A stretch of DNA of 64,000 bases from Siphonodentalium dalli (Eukaryota > Mollusca > Scaphopoda > Gadilida > Siphonodentaliidae): NCBI GenBank assembly GCA_032622095.1, contig CP136064.1, positions 213,418,205 to 213,482,204 on the forward strand, written 5' to 3'. Positions 33,564 to 45,690 of this stretch are shown piece by piece. Both the position numbers and the translations under genes were made by a program. The notes under the pieces are model-generated. The model made no database searches. It saw only the letters and a list, made by a program, of their open reading frames with translations, and was not told the DNA's origin. Numbering within the stretch: position 1 is the stretch's first letter; the number at the start of each line of letters is the position of its first letter.

Positions 33564-33910
33564 ATGGGTCAACGGGGTGGGGTCTTCAGGGCTGCGGCCC
33601 TCCCAAACATTTTGAAAGCTCAAAATTCAGACAATTTTTGGGCAAATTGGAGATATTTTCTGGCAAATTTGGGCAACGTTCGCGCAAATCAAGTTGAATG
33701 GTATTTCAGGGGGAAATTGTGGCAAATTACAGTATTTTTCACATTTCTGACCAAATTATACATATTTAAGGTTAAATTGAGTCTATTTTGTTATATTTAT
33801 GTGTATATACATGTACATGGTAATTTCTACACAAATTGTGTCACAACAATGAGTATATATTGTAAAATAATTCGGGCAAAAAGTCTCAGCCCCCCCCCCC
33901 CCCCCCCAAA
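33564..33910. repeat. Candidate transposon fragment ending in a poly-C tract
   Basis: Repeated GGGCAAATT/GGCAAATT motifs and a C-run of about 18 (33890-33907) recall family H, but I could not align it. A 122-codon open frame here is AT-rich and ends in prolines from the C tract, so it is not a gene. Confidence 0.4.
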
Positions 33911-34368
33911 TATTTGGGTGCCTGTACTGTAAAAATGTAAATGTACTGTAAAAATGTGGGTATCCAAAACAAACAAAATGTGGTGACAATGACCTCTTCA
34001 GCCTTAATATCTACAGACTGATATCAGCCTGCCTGCATGAGTCTGTCTAACTCCAATCTAACTACTGGTACTAAACAAACCAAGCAGACAGCCCCAATAA
34101 AACTCCCATTAGTGACCTGATTGGCCAATCACACAGATAGATGTGAGAAGGGCAATTGGAGATAATATAATGATGGGCCATCAGGACACCCATCATATCA
34201 CAATAGTAATGTGTTGATACATACAAACAAATAGTGTGGCCAATTACCAGTGCCATCTACTAGGAGGACAGAATCATTTAGGGCTTAACCAATTCACTAC
34301 TGAATAGATTTGCAGTTCTAAGGGTATACATGTACATTAGAATGATCTATTCCTTATTTGTTGGGCTG
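33911..34368. other. No gene recognised
   Basis: Nothing identified. Confidence 0.5.
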
Positions 34369-35420
34369 TTAACCGTCCCATGACTGGAGCTTCCTGAAAT
34401 TTTGCGAAAACCCTGTGCCAATGCATTCTCTTATATATGAGAGTCTCCCATAGGGAGCATCGCATATATAAGACTAGCAGGTGACCCAACTTCGTCCGGG
34501 CTTTGACCTTGAATTTACCATTTTGAAGGTCAAGGTCAGGTCTGAGTCACGATTTGACCTGTCCAAAACGCTCCCCGGACAAAAGTACACCTAGCGAAAT
34601 CCGTAAGTTTTACCTGATTTGACCTTGAATTGACCATTTTGAAGGTCAAGGTCAGGTCGGGTCACGATTTTACACGTCCAAAACACTCGCCTGAAAATTA
34701 CCCCTAGGTTTCAAATTTCGTCGAAATCAGTCCGGCAGTTTTCCCGGCCATATCTAACAGACAAACAAACAGACAAACAAACAGAAGTCCCAAAATATAT
34801 ATATATATATGAGAAGGTCGTTTTCGTTAGCCAAACGCGATCACTGCGTACCCGTTTCAAGGTGAAGATCACCTCGGGCGGAAAAACTTACCCGATGAAA
34901 ATCTCCCCCGTTCCTTGGAACCCCTAAGTACGAAGACACTTCAAGACAGACATAAGAATCACACAACACGCTCATGCCTGGATACAGACACACTCATGTG
35001 TGGCCCCAGACATAATAATCACACTACAAGCATACGCTCTTTATCAACGACACTGCGGATACGAATGCTCTTTAACTATCAACGCGATTAACCCCACAGT
35101 GCCAAGGACGGTCATTTTGGTGACTTGAGAGTGGAGAAGGGGTGCTCGGAGCTTCTTCAAAACGGCGGTAAACACTGCCCGTGGCTTTTTAACCTTAGAT
35201 TGGAACTTTGAGCTCAATCGGTCCAGCCGTTTTCACGGCCATAGCTATAAACACACAGACAGAAGTCCCAAAATATATATTAGATTAGATAATGAATACA
35301 TTGGCCAAACAATATTTACCTTCATCATGTAAGCCAGTGGATTCTCATATATATGCGAGGCTCCCTATGGCACAGTATCTTTAATACTGCACCAGCGCAG
35401 CTCCTGTCATGAAGGGTTAA
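34369..35420 (+). mobile_element. Family A element, termini type c, split by a Helitron-like element
   Basis: TTAA at 34369-34372 and 35417-35420. The first hairpin (34415 onward) is broken after CATATATAAGA at 34473 and resumes at 35290 with TAATGAATACATTGGCC. The linker AATATTTACCTTCATCATGT and a shortened hairpin 2 follow. The right end is CTCCTGTCATGAAGGG. Confidence 0.88.
34474..35289 (-). mobile_element. Non-autonomous Helitron-like element, 816 bp
   Basis: On the minus strand it begins TCTAATCTAATATATATTTT at 35289 and ends ...TCACCTGCTAG at 34474. It is inserted between host A and T with no duplication, the Helitron rule (5' TC, 3' CTRR, A|T target). The interior holds two diverged copies of a CAGACAAAC/CAGACAGAAGTCCCAAAATATAT segment (34750-34810, 35255-35285) and repeated GACCTTGAATTTACCATTTTG-like blocks, suggesting a composite. 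No helicase or Rep coding. Confidence 0.75.
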
Positions 35421-37458
35421 GGGCGACTGTACCTAAATCAAACCATTTACAAGACACCATCTAATATGTTTAACGTGAAATATGCAACAAATGAATTAAT
35501 TTTAGTTGAGGACGAATGCTAAATGCACTCGCATATATACAAAGAACTGCAGATAATAAACTAATTATACCTAAAATATTTGACTGTCAGCAATTTACTA
35601 GGTTATGAACTTATGGTTTGTGAGAAATTATCATATACACCATGTAACCACAATTAATTAATGGATGTGGGTAGCATTAAGCACTCATGTAAAAATCAAT
35701 GTTGAGAGGGGGCGTCAATTCAAGGCACCCGCTGACTATAGAATGAAATTAATAAATTTCTGGGACAAGTATGCATATAATGTAATATTTTATTTGATAC
35801 ATATCTGCCTGAAAATTATATGAGAATATCTCGATGACATGCATTCTATTCATTGCCTTCCAGTTTTGCTGCTATCGGTAAAATTACTAAAAATATTTTT
35901 TATATGCCCATCGCGTCGTACTCAATCGACAGTGAAAGTTGGTAGATTTTGGTCAACTAACATGTTTTATTCCAGTGATGTCCATTTCCATTGGTACTCA
36001 CAATTGGCATATATTGGTAAAGGTCTTGTTATTACTTCAGGCTAAACAAATACCTCAAATACTAGAAATTTGAGTACAGTCCCCCTTTAAGATAAAATAA
36101 ACAGAGGCTGGCATAGAAATACCCTATTGATTCCCATTTGTTCATTGTAGGGATATTCAGCTAATAAGTTTAAAAAGTAAACAGCCTATAAATATAAAGG
36201 CAAATGGATTTCCATTCATTCACTTAATTGGTGGATCATCTAATAGACTACAAAAATTGAGTGAGACACACAAATATCATTGAAGTAGTTGTGGTGTACA
36301 AGTACAAAAAAATTTTAATTCACCAAATTATCTTTTTGAAATCCCATTTTGTGTGGCATGCACATAAATATATTGGATATTTATTAGCAGTAAAAAGAAC
36401 TTTCTCTTAGCGGACTTCAACTCTTTTCATGCCAACAGAAACTTCATGGAGAGTATCCCAACAAAATATTATGAGAGCTTTTTGAAGTTAGGTTTTAATT
36501 GGAATGCACACAAATTTCAGAGGAGTAATCTTTGCCGTAACTTGAGAATTTTTACTTAGTCCGGCCCATCCTCTGATTATTTAGCATTTGGTGGCACACT
36601 TCAAAACACTTCAATAAAACAATTTTAGGAGATAAAAGCATAACATGTGAAGCAGAGCACCTCATGTGTTCTTCTGATTTAGTGTGGTTGCACTTTATGT
36701 TGTCCCTTATAAATTGAACTTAGATGAACCATATCACTGATTAAATGAATTATGACAGTCAAGGAATTCAGCTTCAGCTCTCAGTTACAAATAAAACTGA
36801 AACCTTGAAAAAAATTTGATTTACATTTTTAAAAGTGTGGAATTATCAAACGAAAGTACAAAGTAGACGTCAGCCAAATATGAGTGCTCATAACTCAGCT
36901 TATTTGAGTGCAAGGAGACTTGAATTTCAGATCCCTTCATAATGGGCTTCATAAAGCCTTCATTGAAGTTCATTCATATCAAATATAGGGGCATCATCAA
37001 AATTCCAAAACCTAATTCTGCATAACCTATACCAGGAGCTTTTTCTGACATGTACACATATTCTCAAAATAAGTGTCCCTTATAACGCCGTCCTCAGCCA
37101 TTTACAATGCTGTCGTAACATCAATGAAATGTGGTTGTTGTGTTTACAACACATTGAGGATGAGTTGTGACCACATTGAAAATGGCTGAGGACTGCATTC
37201 AAATTAAATGAACTGCTTTGGGAATCAACACAGTCGAGTTGAAATTTCTGATCACTGGTGAAAAAGTATATCAATGCTGAATTATGTCAGTCTATCTTGC
37301 AGTATATCTTTTAATTTTGTTTCATTTACATTCACGTCTTAACAATTTTGTGTTATTTTCCCACTTCTAGTTTCCATTCGGATGTGATGTAGTTCTCCAT
37401 TCATAATAATGTTGTAAATAAATCAACTTTTAATCTATTACATATTTTAGAACTTCTG
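35421..37458. other. No gene recognised
   Basis: Two kb of AT-rich sequence. GTACAGTCCCCCTTTAAG at 36075-36092 resembles the right end of a TTAA element like 47266-47851, but no left end was found. 37080-37200 contains a diverged inverted repeat (TCCTCAGCCATTTACAATG against CATTGAAAATGGCTGAGGA). Confidence 0.45.
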
Positions 37459-37656
37459 TCTATGTTAATTTGTATTTGTATGTGTGTGTGTTTTATAGAC
37501 TCGAAAACTGCTCAATCGACTCATATTTGGTATGTATGCCTACTTTGATCCCGGGAACAATATGGGCGGGTCCAGTTTCATGTGAGACCGTGTCCTTGAC
37601 CTCGCTCATATAGGCATGTTTCGGTCCGCCTGGACGAAGTCAGGCACATCAGCTAG
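37459..37656 (+). mobile_element. Short Helitron-like element
   Basis: The 3' end has stem GCCTG-8-CAGGC (37629-37645 region), a 7-base spacer and CTAG followed by T, the layout of Helitron termini. TCTATGTTAATTTGTATTTG at 37459 resembles a Helitron 5' end, but the preceding base is G rather than A. About 198 bp. Confidence 0.5.
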
Positions 37657-38254
37657 TTGTTTAATATTCGTCAAGACATTTGTTTGTGAATGAATACAGT
37701 TTGTTTACATAACATGTCATTTGTTTACATAACACAGAGTACTAATATGATAATAACGTGCAATTTACACAATATTTATGATTGGTATAAAAACATAATA
37801 TGTCTATAATATAATATTCTTTCTGTTTATGGAAGTTTTAACGGATGTGACCATTTTAACAGCAATACCCACCACCAATGCTTGCTGTATCTTTAATACC
37901 TTTGCCTTTAAGTAAGCACAATAGTGGAAATTGCGCTTATAGGCATCATCATGCACTAGCCCACACAACAGTTACAAAATAGTTAGTCCAGTGAATCTTT
38001 TGCATTTGAGTGACATCAACTTAATTAATGTGACTGTGAATTTGGGCTCCCATACCACATAAGCTGGAATTACTGACTTTTATGCCACTTTATTTATATT
38101 ATTCATGGATGATCTCTAAAAAAAAGTGGCCTAAAAGTCACTGAAAAGGTGGCCTAAAAATCAGTGATTCCATCTTAAATCCTGTTAGACTGATAGTCGA
38201 AAATCTACGGGATAAAGATCAATGTTTTATCAATTTTTGGACTAATATAGACCG
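37657..38254. other. No gene recognised
   Basis: AT-rich. 38120-38165 contains two copies of GGTGGCCTAAAA-type sequence. Confidence 0.45.
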
Positions 38255-38576
38255 AGTGCTATATGTATGGGAGGCCAAATTCACATTTATTAATAATTGT
38301 GCTTCAGCGCAATTGAAAATTAATTGCGCTTCAGCGCAATTAATTTTATATATATGGCTAAACCCCCCAGTAAATTAATAAATAAATCCAATAATTATTT
38401 TCCCATATATGGGAACCCCCAGCCCCAGTTAATTAATGGAATAACCTATCTGTTCAGGGGTGTAAGCTTGTAACAATAATTGCGCTGAAGCGCAATTGAT
38501 ATGAATCTAGCTGGATTGCGCTTTAGCGCAATTATTAATAAATGTGAATTTGGCCTCCCATATATATATGGGCACT
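38255..38576. mobile_element. Foldback element with GCGCTGAAGCGC palindromes
   Basis: Outer arms begin AGTGCTATATGTATGGGAGG and run through CCAAATTCACATTTATTAAT. The complement is at 38530-38576. Inside each arm are short palindromes of the type TTGCGCTTCAGCGCAA, four in all. The centre is unrelated AT-rich sequence. Target duplication not evident. Confidence 0.75.
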
Positions 38577-38614
38577 CAAAGTGTCTGAAGAGAACACTAT
38601 ATAACACACAGAGA

Positions 38615-39425
38615 CGTGGCGACAGTCTCCCCCCCCCCCCCCCCCACCTTTGGTCAAAATTTTCAACAGTTGGAAATTTCATACCTGCCAAAACATTAGT
38701 TGGAAATTTCACACCAACAATAGGTTGAAAATGTTCTTGTAGTTTGATTTTCAAACAATTTATTGGGGGGAATTAATTGTTTTTGGACCAATATTTGCAT
38801 ACTTTCTTATTTTGGGTCAAAATTTTGGACTGAAATGGTCATCAGTTGGAAATTTTCCAACCTCAGGGGGGTGACAGGTTGGAAATTTCCAACACTTGGA
38901 AATCTTGTGTCCTGGTCCCTCCCCCGTGGCCAGTCAAAAACTGCTAGTTAATTTAAGAAAACAATATTGTCATACATTTGGTCAACATTGTCATTGGAAT
39001 TGTAATCAGTTGTAAATTTTCCAACCTAAGTGGGGTGTCAGGTTTGAAATTAACAACTCTAGGAATGCTTGAGGCTAATTAATCTAGATGATAGGATTTT
39101 TGCGATTTTCTTGTTCAGATTAAAAAATTTCGCACACCGGGCCGAACCATGGTCGGCCCAGTGTGTCATTGTCTCTCCCCCGTTGCCAATACAAAAATGC
39201 TAATAAGTTTAACAATATTTTATTACATTTGGTCAAACTTGTGGACTGAAATGGTCATTAGTTGGAGAATTTTCCAACCTGAGGGGGAGTATGAGGTTTG
39301 AAATTTCCAACACTATAGGAAAGCTTCAGTTGAGGCCAGTCTAGAACGATGCTAGGATTTGTGATTTTCTTGTTCAAATTTCTAAATTTTCTCACACCGG
39401 GCTGAACCATGGTCAGCCCGGTGGT
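38615..39425 (+). repeat. Family H tandem repeats with poly-C start
   Basis: After about 18 C (38629-38646), units with GGTCAAAATTTTGGACTGAAAT, CAGTTGGAAATTTTCCAACC and GTTTGAAATTTCCAACACT repeat two to three times. Two units end in the palindrome CACCGGGCTGAACCATGGTC / complement (39131-39162, 39393-39424). 38755-38800 matches family H copy 1. Confidence 0.65.
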
Positions 39426-42400
39426 TCGTGGTCTATTGCCTGTAGCTGTGTGCTTTTGTATGGAGTTAGACTACTAGTAGTAGTACTACTAGATGTTAGG
39501 ATTTATGCAATGTTTCAGGTTAAAATATCTTAATGTTCTCATAATGGGAATATAGAAAACCATGGTTTATGAAGATGCAAATGGGGGTGCAAATACAGTG
39601 TATTGTGCGACAATTTACGTACGATACTGCACTATAGACTATCTACGGACTGGGTTGCCACAACTAACGGTATATAATTTATACCTCTCCAATATAAGTC
39701 TTACTTGGGTACGTAACGTCAGAAATATATAAGGGGAGAAGACTTAATATAAGACATTGGGCTTGAGGTATGACCCCCGCTTCCATGTGATATCACTTAA
39801 ATGTTGCGCTGTCTGTGTCATTTGTATGTTATGTTATTTGTTTGGAATTGGAAATAAAAATATGTTTACACTAAATAAGCTTAAATATGGGCACCAAACT
39901 GTACGTGTTCCTTTTTCATGGCTGTGCTAAACAATATACCAGATAGTTTATCTCCAACAAGATGTGTGTATTTAAAAAAAAATGAACCACTGACAAAATG
40001 TGATACCGGTATGTAATGGGTCAACGACCTTTTTCAAAAATACCGTACATCGTAGATGCATTGTAGGAAATATCATTCAACTATACTCCCCTGGGTGTAA
40101 CTCGATCTCGAGTGCATAATTGTGTTGTACTCGCAAATATCTTCTGTTATGTGACCCCGACTGGCATTGTGGCATGCATGCACTGTGGGCCAACACAGCT
40201 AGGTAAGAGACGATGTTATCAACCGAGTTTAGCGTTATGCGCATGCATTCAACCAACCAACATCACACACCATTCGCTGTCTTCCATAGATACAAGGTGA
40301 CAGATACACTCTCGAAGCACGATAATATCTCAGTGCATTCACTTGCCCCACATATAATCCCATGTCCTCTGGGCTCAGACGCAAACAAACTTCAGTGTCA
40401 ACACACAGCGTGATATGAAATTGTGGTATTTGATCGTTTCATAAAATTTCGATAAATCATGACAATAATGATGTGTGCTATACAATTCAACTGAAGTATG
40501 CAATACACATCTCCAGATTAGGACTGCTGAGACCCATACCGCGAGAGAACTACGAATTCGTTGTTATTCAAAATGTACAGATGCCGTATCGGAACTGACA
40601 CCATAAAACCGGTCACGACAGCAGCTGTCGAGTTTCAAGACAAGCAAATTTAATAGCATTTAAAAGTTATGTGAGATCGCACAGAGATCCTTTATACTTT
40701 CGTCCCTCAAATAACACCAGATATTAAAGACAATGGTTCGTTATAATTAATGGCGCTTTAATAGCTGAGTCGCCATGTGAATGCCTCACTGATATTACGT
40801 CTGTTCTTATTCAGTTGAACGTCGACGCACAATTCAGTCGCATCGCCATCTGCAAGGGTGCATGAACCTTCATGCTTATTTACATTGTATTGTTCTACAT
40901 ATGGATGATTTTTTCGTCAGTTACGAACGATACTGAATACAAGTAATCTCTATTTTCCATTTGCATTGTTCTGCGAGGTATTGCCGATCATCATATGCTT
41001 GCAGTCCAATCATGACACAATTTGTATAGGAGACCTATACGTACTCCCATCCTGAAAGAACTGCGTGAAATAACATATAGATAGTAATATCTTGAAATAC
41101 AGGTGCATTCATAAAATAGCCCAGAAGCATCTCATCTACTCCGTCGTTAAAATATGTGGCGAGACCTAATGTTATAGTTATGCATGGGGCATGACAGGGC
41201 ACTAAGGTGCAACGGCTTTATGTCTTCCCGTGCACGACCGAGAGCTTAGTTAATTGCCATGCACGTTCTTTGGAAAACGGTGTACAATAATGGTGCATAT
41301 ATAGGCAGGTCAGTGTAATACATTAACGGTGAATATGGGAAGAATGATACTATGTGGTTATTTGTGTCAAGCATATTCGCATAGCATGGGATTGTTTTGC
41401 CGCTGTAATTGTCTGAATCCCGAGCAAAGTTGTTTTGTCACTGGGGATTGAGGAAGCCTTGTTCTACCAGCGGAAAAATATGAAATAAATAACACAGAGG
41501 CATCTCATCCGCTCCATAAATATATGGCGATTTCCCCCAATAGGCCAATACCCATGCAATAATATAACGACAGAACTTTAAAATACAAATATGAAACGAT
41601 GTATATTGTTAGGGTGACATACCGGTAGTTATATAATAAAGTTGACCGTCTTCCTATCTTACGAATAACGCAATTAATATGAATATGTCTGATATCATAT
41701 TTTTTCAATCTCGTCCAATCGAGGTTCGGATTGAACATTCTATATTTCAACAACTATTCTTATTATAGTCATACATGTACATATCTGATATCTTCATGCT
41801 ACTAAATGGTTTGAATATTATGGCTGACATGATAACGTTCTAGTTTCAAATCCCATTTAATTTTAGGCAACACGTAGAAACGTTGAGTCTGACTTCCACT
41901 CGTTAACCACACTTTATTGAGTCATTATGATTATCAGTCCTATATATGTATTCGTTATATACGTGCACAATAATAACACAAAACTTCTTGAATAGGGCTC
42001 ATATAACCATTTATTTTAAAATCCCATCTAATTTTCCGGAGCAAGTCAAAGGGACTGTGAGTACGAGGGGCTGCTGATGACTATCTGCTGCGCAAATATG
42101 TAGAGGTTACGCTCCAAAGGCTATGCACACAACCGACGATTGCTCGCTTTCATCAACACCGCTGGACGCATGACCTTGTAGATTCGAAACACTGTTTTAT
42201 ATTGAGACCTTCTGTGTCAACAATCCGTAGCAATAAACGGAGGGGCATTGCGGGTCGATTTCTGGTTCCCATTGTCGCCAAAATATTGTCGGAAATAGGT
42301 CATATGATTCTACCACATCCACATGGCTTCTACGTGGACCATGTATATATGTATTGCCTATATACTGGTCCCATTGGGCCACATGCATGCATGCACCGAC

Positions 42401-42637
42401 TGTAGCCAGAAGCTAAGGTCAATGTTAATTTAACTTTCCCACACCACACCCGGTATATACGTGGAAGCTTTTGGTCGAAATCAGCAACCAAATCTTGAAA
42501 TATAGACGTGCCAGGTCCTCATAAACTACTCAAGCCTTTAATAACCGGACAAAAAGGACCACGCAGTCGCCTAAATTGCAATCCGAACACTGATCCGAAA
42601 GTAAACATATAAGAAATTTGATGATCTGATCACAGGG
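39426..42637. other. No gene confirmed; low repeat content
   Basis: More than 3 kb with no family repeat, which makes it one of the likelier places for unique genomic sequence. One exon-like stretch (40112-40202) has cysteine-bearing reading followed by GTAAGA but a weak acceptor. Nothing else can be supported without comparison. Confidence 0.45.
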
Positions 42638-42771
42638 GCTTGGAACTTGATCAAAAAGTGCCTTAATTAGGCTAGTTAGCAATTTTTGGCCCACCCTAGT
42701 GTCTTCTTATAGGGGTGGGTCAAAAATGGCCAATTAACACAATTAAGGCAATTATTGATCAAGTTCCAAGC
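42638..42771. mobile_element. Small foldback element
   Basis: Arms GCTTGGAACTTGATCA / TGATCAAGTTCCAAGC, continuing through CCTTAATTAG and GGCCCACCCT/GGGTGGGTC to a short loop near 42705. 134 bp. Flanks show no clear duplication. Confidence 0.75.
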
Positions 42772-42942
42772 TCATGTTTTAGGCATGAATAATATTGTAT
42801 TCTCGATGTTGCTGTATCCATTCGCTGCCCACTCTTTTCTTCTTATTTTTATTTTGTGAGTCTGTTCTGTAAAACGGGAATGCAGCTGGACGTCCGTGTG
42901 ACTCGATTAAAAGTTCCCTCGCCGGTCATATTTCATACTTAC

Positions 42943-43003
42943 CATTTTTCGGGGAGAGCGAATTCAACATGCGAACGTGGTATACGTGATTGTGTTACTG
43001 GGT
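42943..43003 (-). CDS. Candidate internal exon, function unknown
   Basis: Read 43003 to 42943. The exon ends at a perfect U1-complementary donor GTAAGTAT (42942-42935). The only open frame reads PVTQSRIPRSHVEFALPEK, which is protein-like, and the other two frames have stops. A possible acceptor is AACAG before 43003, but its polypyrimidine tract is weak. The same frame is actually open for about 50 codons upstream, to 43098, so the true start may differ. With the AACAG acceptor the exon begins in phase 1, which would fit the phase-1 donor of the exon at 51507-51588, but a link over 8.5 kb is speculation. No domain recognised. Confidence 0.25.
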
Positions 43004-43195
43004 CTGTTCCAGGTTGTCCAATCATCAGGTATACATATAATGTCTTGAGGATCGTCAGAACAGTACATGCAATGAATATGTGGCAGTGTTCTCAGACTCA
43101 GTATATGATGTATGGATTACTTCATTGTTTCCCAAAGACTCACAATAACATCTGCTCGGTGGTCGGCAGATCGTTATAGCGCCATGTGAGATGTG

Positions 43196-44920
43196 GCTCT
43201 TTATATATTACACGCTTGTTCCTATGGAAGTATAGTGTTATTGCTGTTCCATATTTACAAATCCGCATGGAACGTACGTCCCATACGCATCTGGTTGACG
43301 TCAAATGACGTTCGCCTCAACCATGAAACCGGAACTATACAAGAAAAGCATCATCAGACATGGCAAAACAAGCCCTGTATGTGCCCAAATAAACTCAGTA
43401 AGCCTGTATTTGTTTTAATTACACACGGATTATATAGGAAGGGTGACATGTAATATTAAAACACAGAACGACACGTGTGTTAGTGGGTTTGTTGAACGAC
43501 ACTTGTGCCATTGCCGAAGGATAGAAGTTGAGGCTGCACCTCTCGTTCTATATCCTTACACACTAACACACTCGTGTCGTTCTGTCTGTTTTATTACACG
43601 CTCGTGCCTAGAATTATAGTGTTCCTGCTGTTCCATATTTACAAATACGTATGGGACGTATCCGTTCACGTCACACGACGTTCGCCTCCGCAAATCCGCA
43701 TGGAATGTAGCGGTACGTCGCATACGCATCTCGTTGACGTCAAATGGCGTACTAGTAGGCCTACATGACGTTCGCCTCAACCATGAAACCGGAACTATAA
43801 AAATAAAAGCATCATCATACATGTTTCACAAGTGAATGAAGTGATATGTTTGTGGTCGCTATAAGGATGTGACCTAGTTGACGTTCAATTGTGGTACTGT
43901 TAAACGAGACCAACTTTTAAATGTTAAGCGGTGTGTATCTTTAGTTTTGGTGGAACGCGAATGATTTGATTTGAACATTGTGATATTTGATACATTTGAT
44001 ATTTGAACATTTAATTTGACAATTTGAAGTATGCTTCTACTTACCCGCCAATGTGTAAGTTATTATTAATCACCTGTGTTACATATGGGTCATGTTTGCA
44101 ATCCCAGGTTCCTTGGCATTTCATACTTTATATGTGTTAAATAATCTTGGATTACATCATACCAATTGATGGCAAGGGTTAATTTTACTTCATTTCAACT
44201 TTGTTCATTATCACAGTCATCCTATTTATTTCATCGTCATATCATTCATGCATTCATATATCATGATAATGTTTATTTTATGTAATTTATATCTAATTGG
44301 TGTTTGACAATGGATAGTAATGTGTCATATATTCCTGCATTTATCAGTAACTTTCTTGCTCATATATTTTTATTTACCAATTTTGTGTGTGATTGTAATT
44401 TGTCTTAAATTTGTATTTCTTTGTCATTTGTTTATATCACACGCATTTGGGCGCGGTGCTATTGAACCCATACATGCTATGTCACACCCGTATGGGCTAT
44501 TTTTTCTTATGTTGTTTTTGTCACAATTTGGTCAGCATTATTCTAATGCTTATGTAATTATGTTCTAGGTTGAAAGAATGCAATTGAACAACCTTGGCGT
44601 GGTCGTCATTTCTCCCATCGGGGCTTCCTCATAGATGGTTGCGAAACAATACATGGCAAAACAAGACCTGCATGTGCCTGAATAAACTTTGTAATTCTGT
44701 GTTTTTTAATTCACGGATTCTAAGACGGGTGGCGTGTAATAAATACAGAACCACACGCGTGTTGATGGGGTTGTTGATATGGCAAGTGCCATCGCAGAAG
44801 GATATATACTTCGAGTATACGCCTCTCGTTCTATCCCCCCGCACTAGAATTCGTGTCGTATCAACACACACATTTAATAACACAATCGTGCCGCTCTTTG
44901 TGTATATATATGCATCAAAT
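43196..44920 (+). repeat. LTR-like or dispersed repeat, family G
   Basis: Blocks recur in direct orientation. GCTGTTCCATATTTACAAAT with TTGACGTCAAATG(A/G)CG and ACGTTCGCCTCAACCATGAA are at 43230-43330 and 43630-43800. ATGGCAAAACAAG(A/C)CC, an AATAAACT polyadenylation-like site and GCCATTGCCGAAGGATA-type sequence are at 43358-43520 and 44651-44800. 43465-43488 and 43560-43583 form an inverted repeat around AGAACGACACGTGTGTTAG. These suggest long terminal repeats of a retroelement, but no TG...CA ends, primer site or coding region was found. Confidence 0.5.
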
Positions 44921-44930
44921 GCTTGTTGAC

Positions 44931-45690
44931 ATGCATGCAGACCCTCTTCCTCGATTTAAGTCTATATACATACTTGTATCGTGTTGCACAATTGTGTATA
45001 TTTTTGAGAAGAAATAAATATTTTTTAAACCATAAGATCCCATAACGTCATGTGTTTACATATGAAAAGCTGGACACATGTATACGTTACGGATGAAAAG
45101 GTGGATACCCTTGTATATTCGGTTTAAAAGCTGGGCATTGCGCATGTCATCGTGCAGATCGGAGTCTTGTGACAATGATCTTCCGGATACAACTGTGTTT
45201 TTGCCTCGTGTGAATGCGTGAACAAATTATCTGTGATGAACATTTACCAAATAGTTAAATGTGATCGACTTTAAACGTATACACCGTTCTTTTGAACCAT
45301 AAATATCAGGGTAATTATTCTTATTGCGTTATAGATAGCGCTATTTCAATTATCGATAATTATCATAGCTAATGTAGTCGTGCGGTGCTCACGGACTCCA
45401 AGGTTGATATAGTGTATACGCACAATGTATTGTATAATACAGCATATGCGAACCTTTTCTATACAGTGTTTCTTATCGTTTACTGAGAATCGGAATGCCA
45501 AGTCTATAAGTGCAGACCTTTATCAATACGTGTGTATTTATGTCCTATACTCCATGGATGGAAATTAACCCACCAGGATATACGGTACGACTATAGTTGA
45601 ACAATTGCAGCCAACAGCTTCGTGCATGATATTTCCAGAAACATAGTTTCAAATCGCACAGATCATATAGCTCATAATGCCGTTTACATA
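44931..45690. other. No gene recognised
   Basis: Two AAAAGCTGG units (45063, 45127) are the only repetition. No coding signal. Confidence 0.45.

Noticed and set aside
40112-40300. Plus-strand cysteine-containing exon ending at GTAAGA
   Set aside because: Acceptor CTCGAG is poor and the frame is short. Not enough to call.
44320-44568. Hydrophobic 82-codon frame as a membrane protein
   Set aside because: Hydrophobicity follows from T-rich DNA. It is inside the family G repeat zone with no conserved neighbour.
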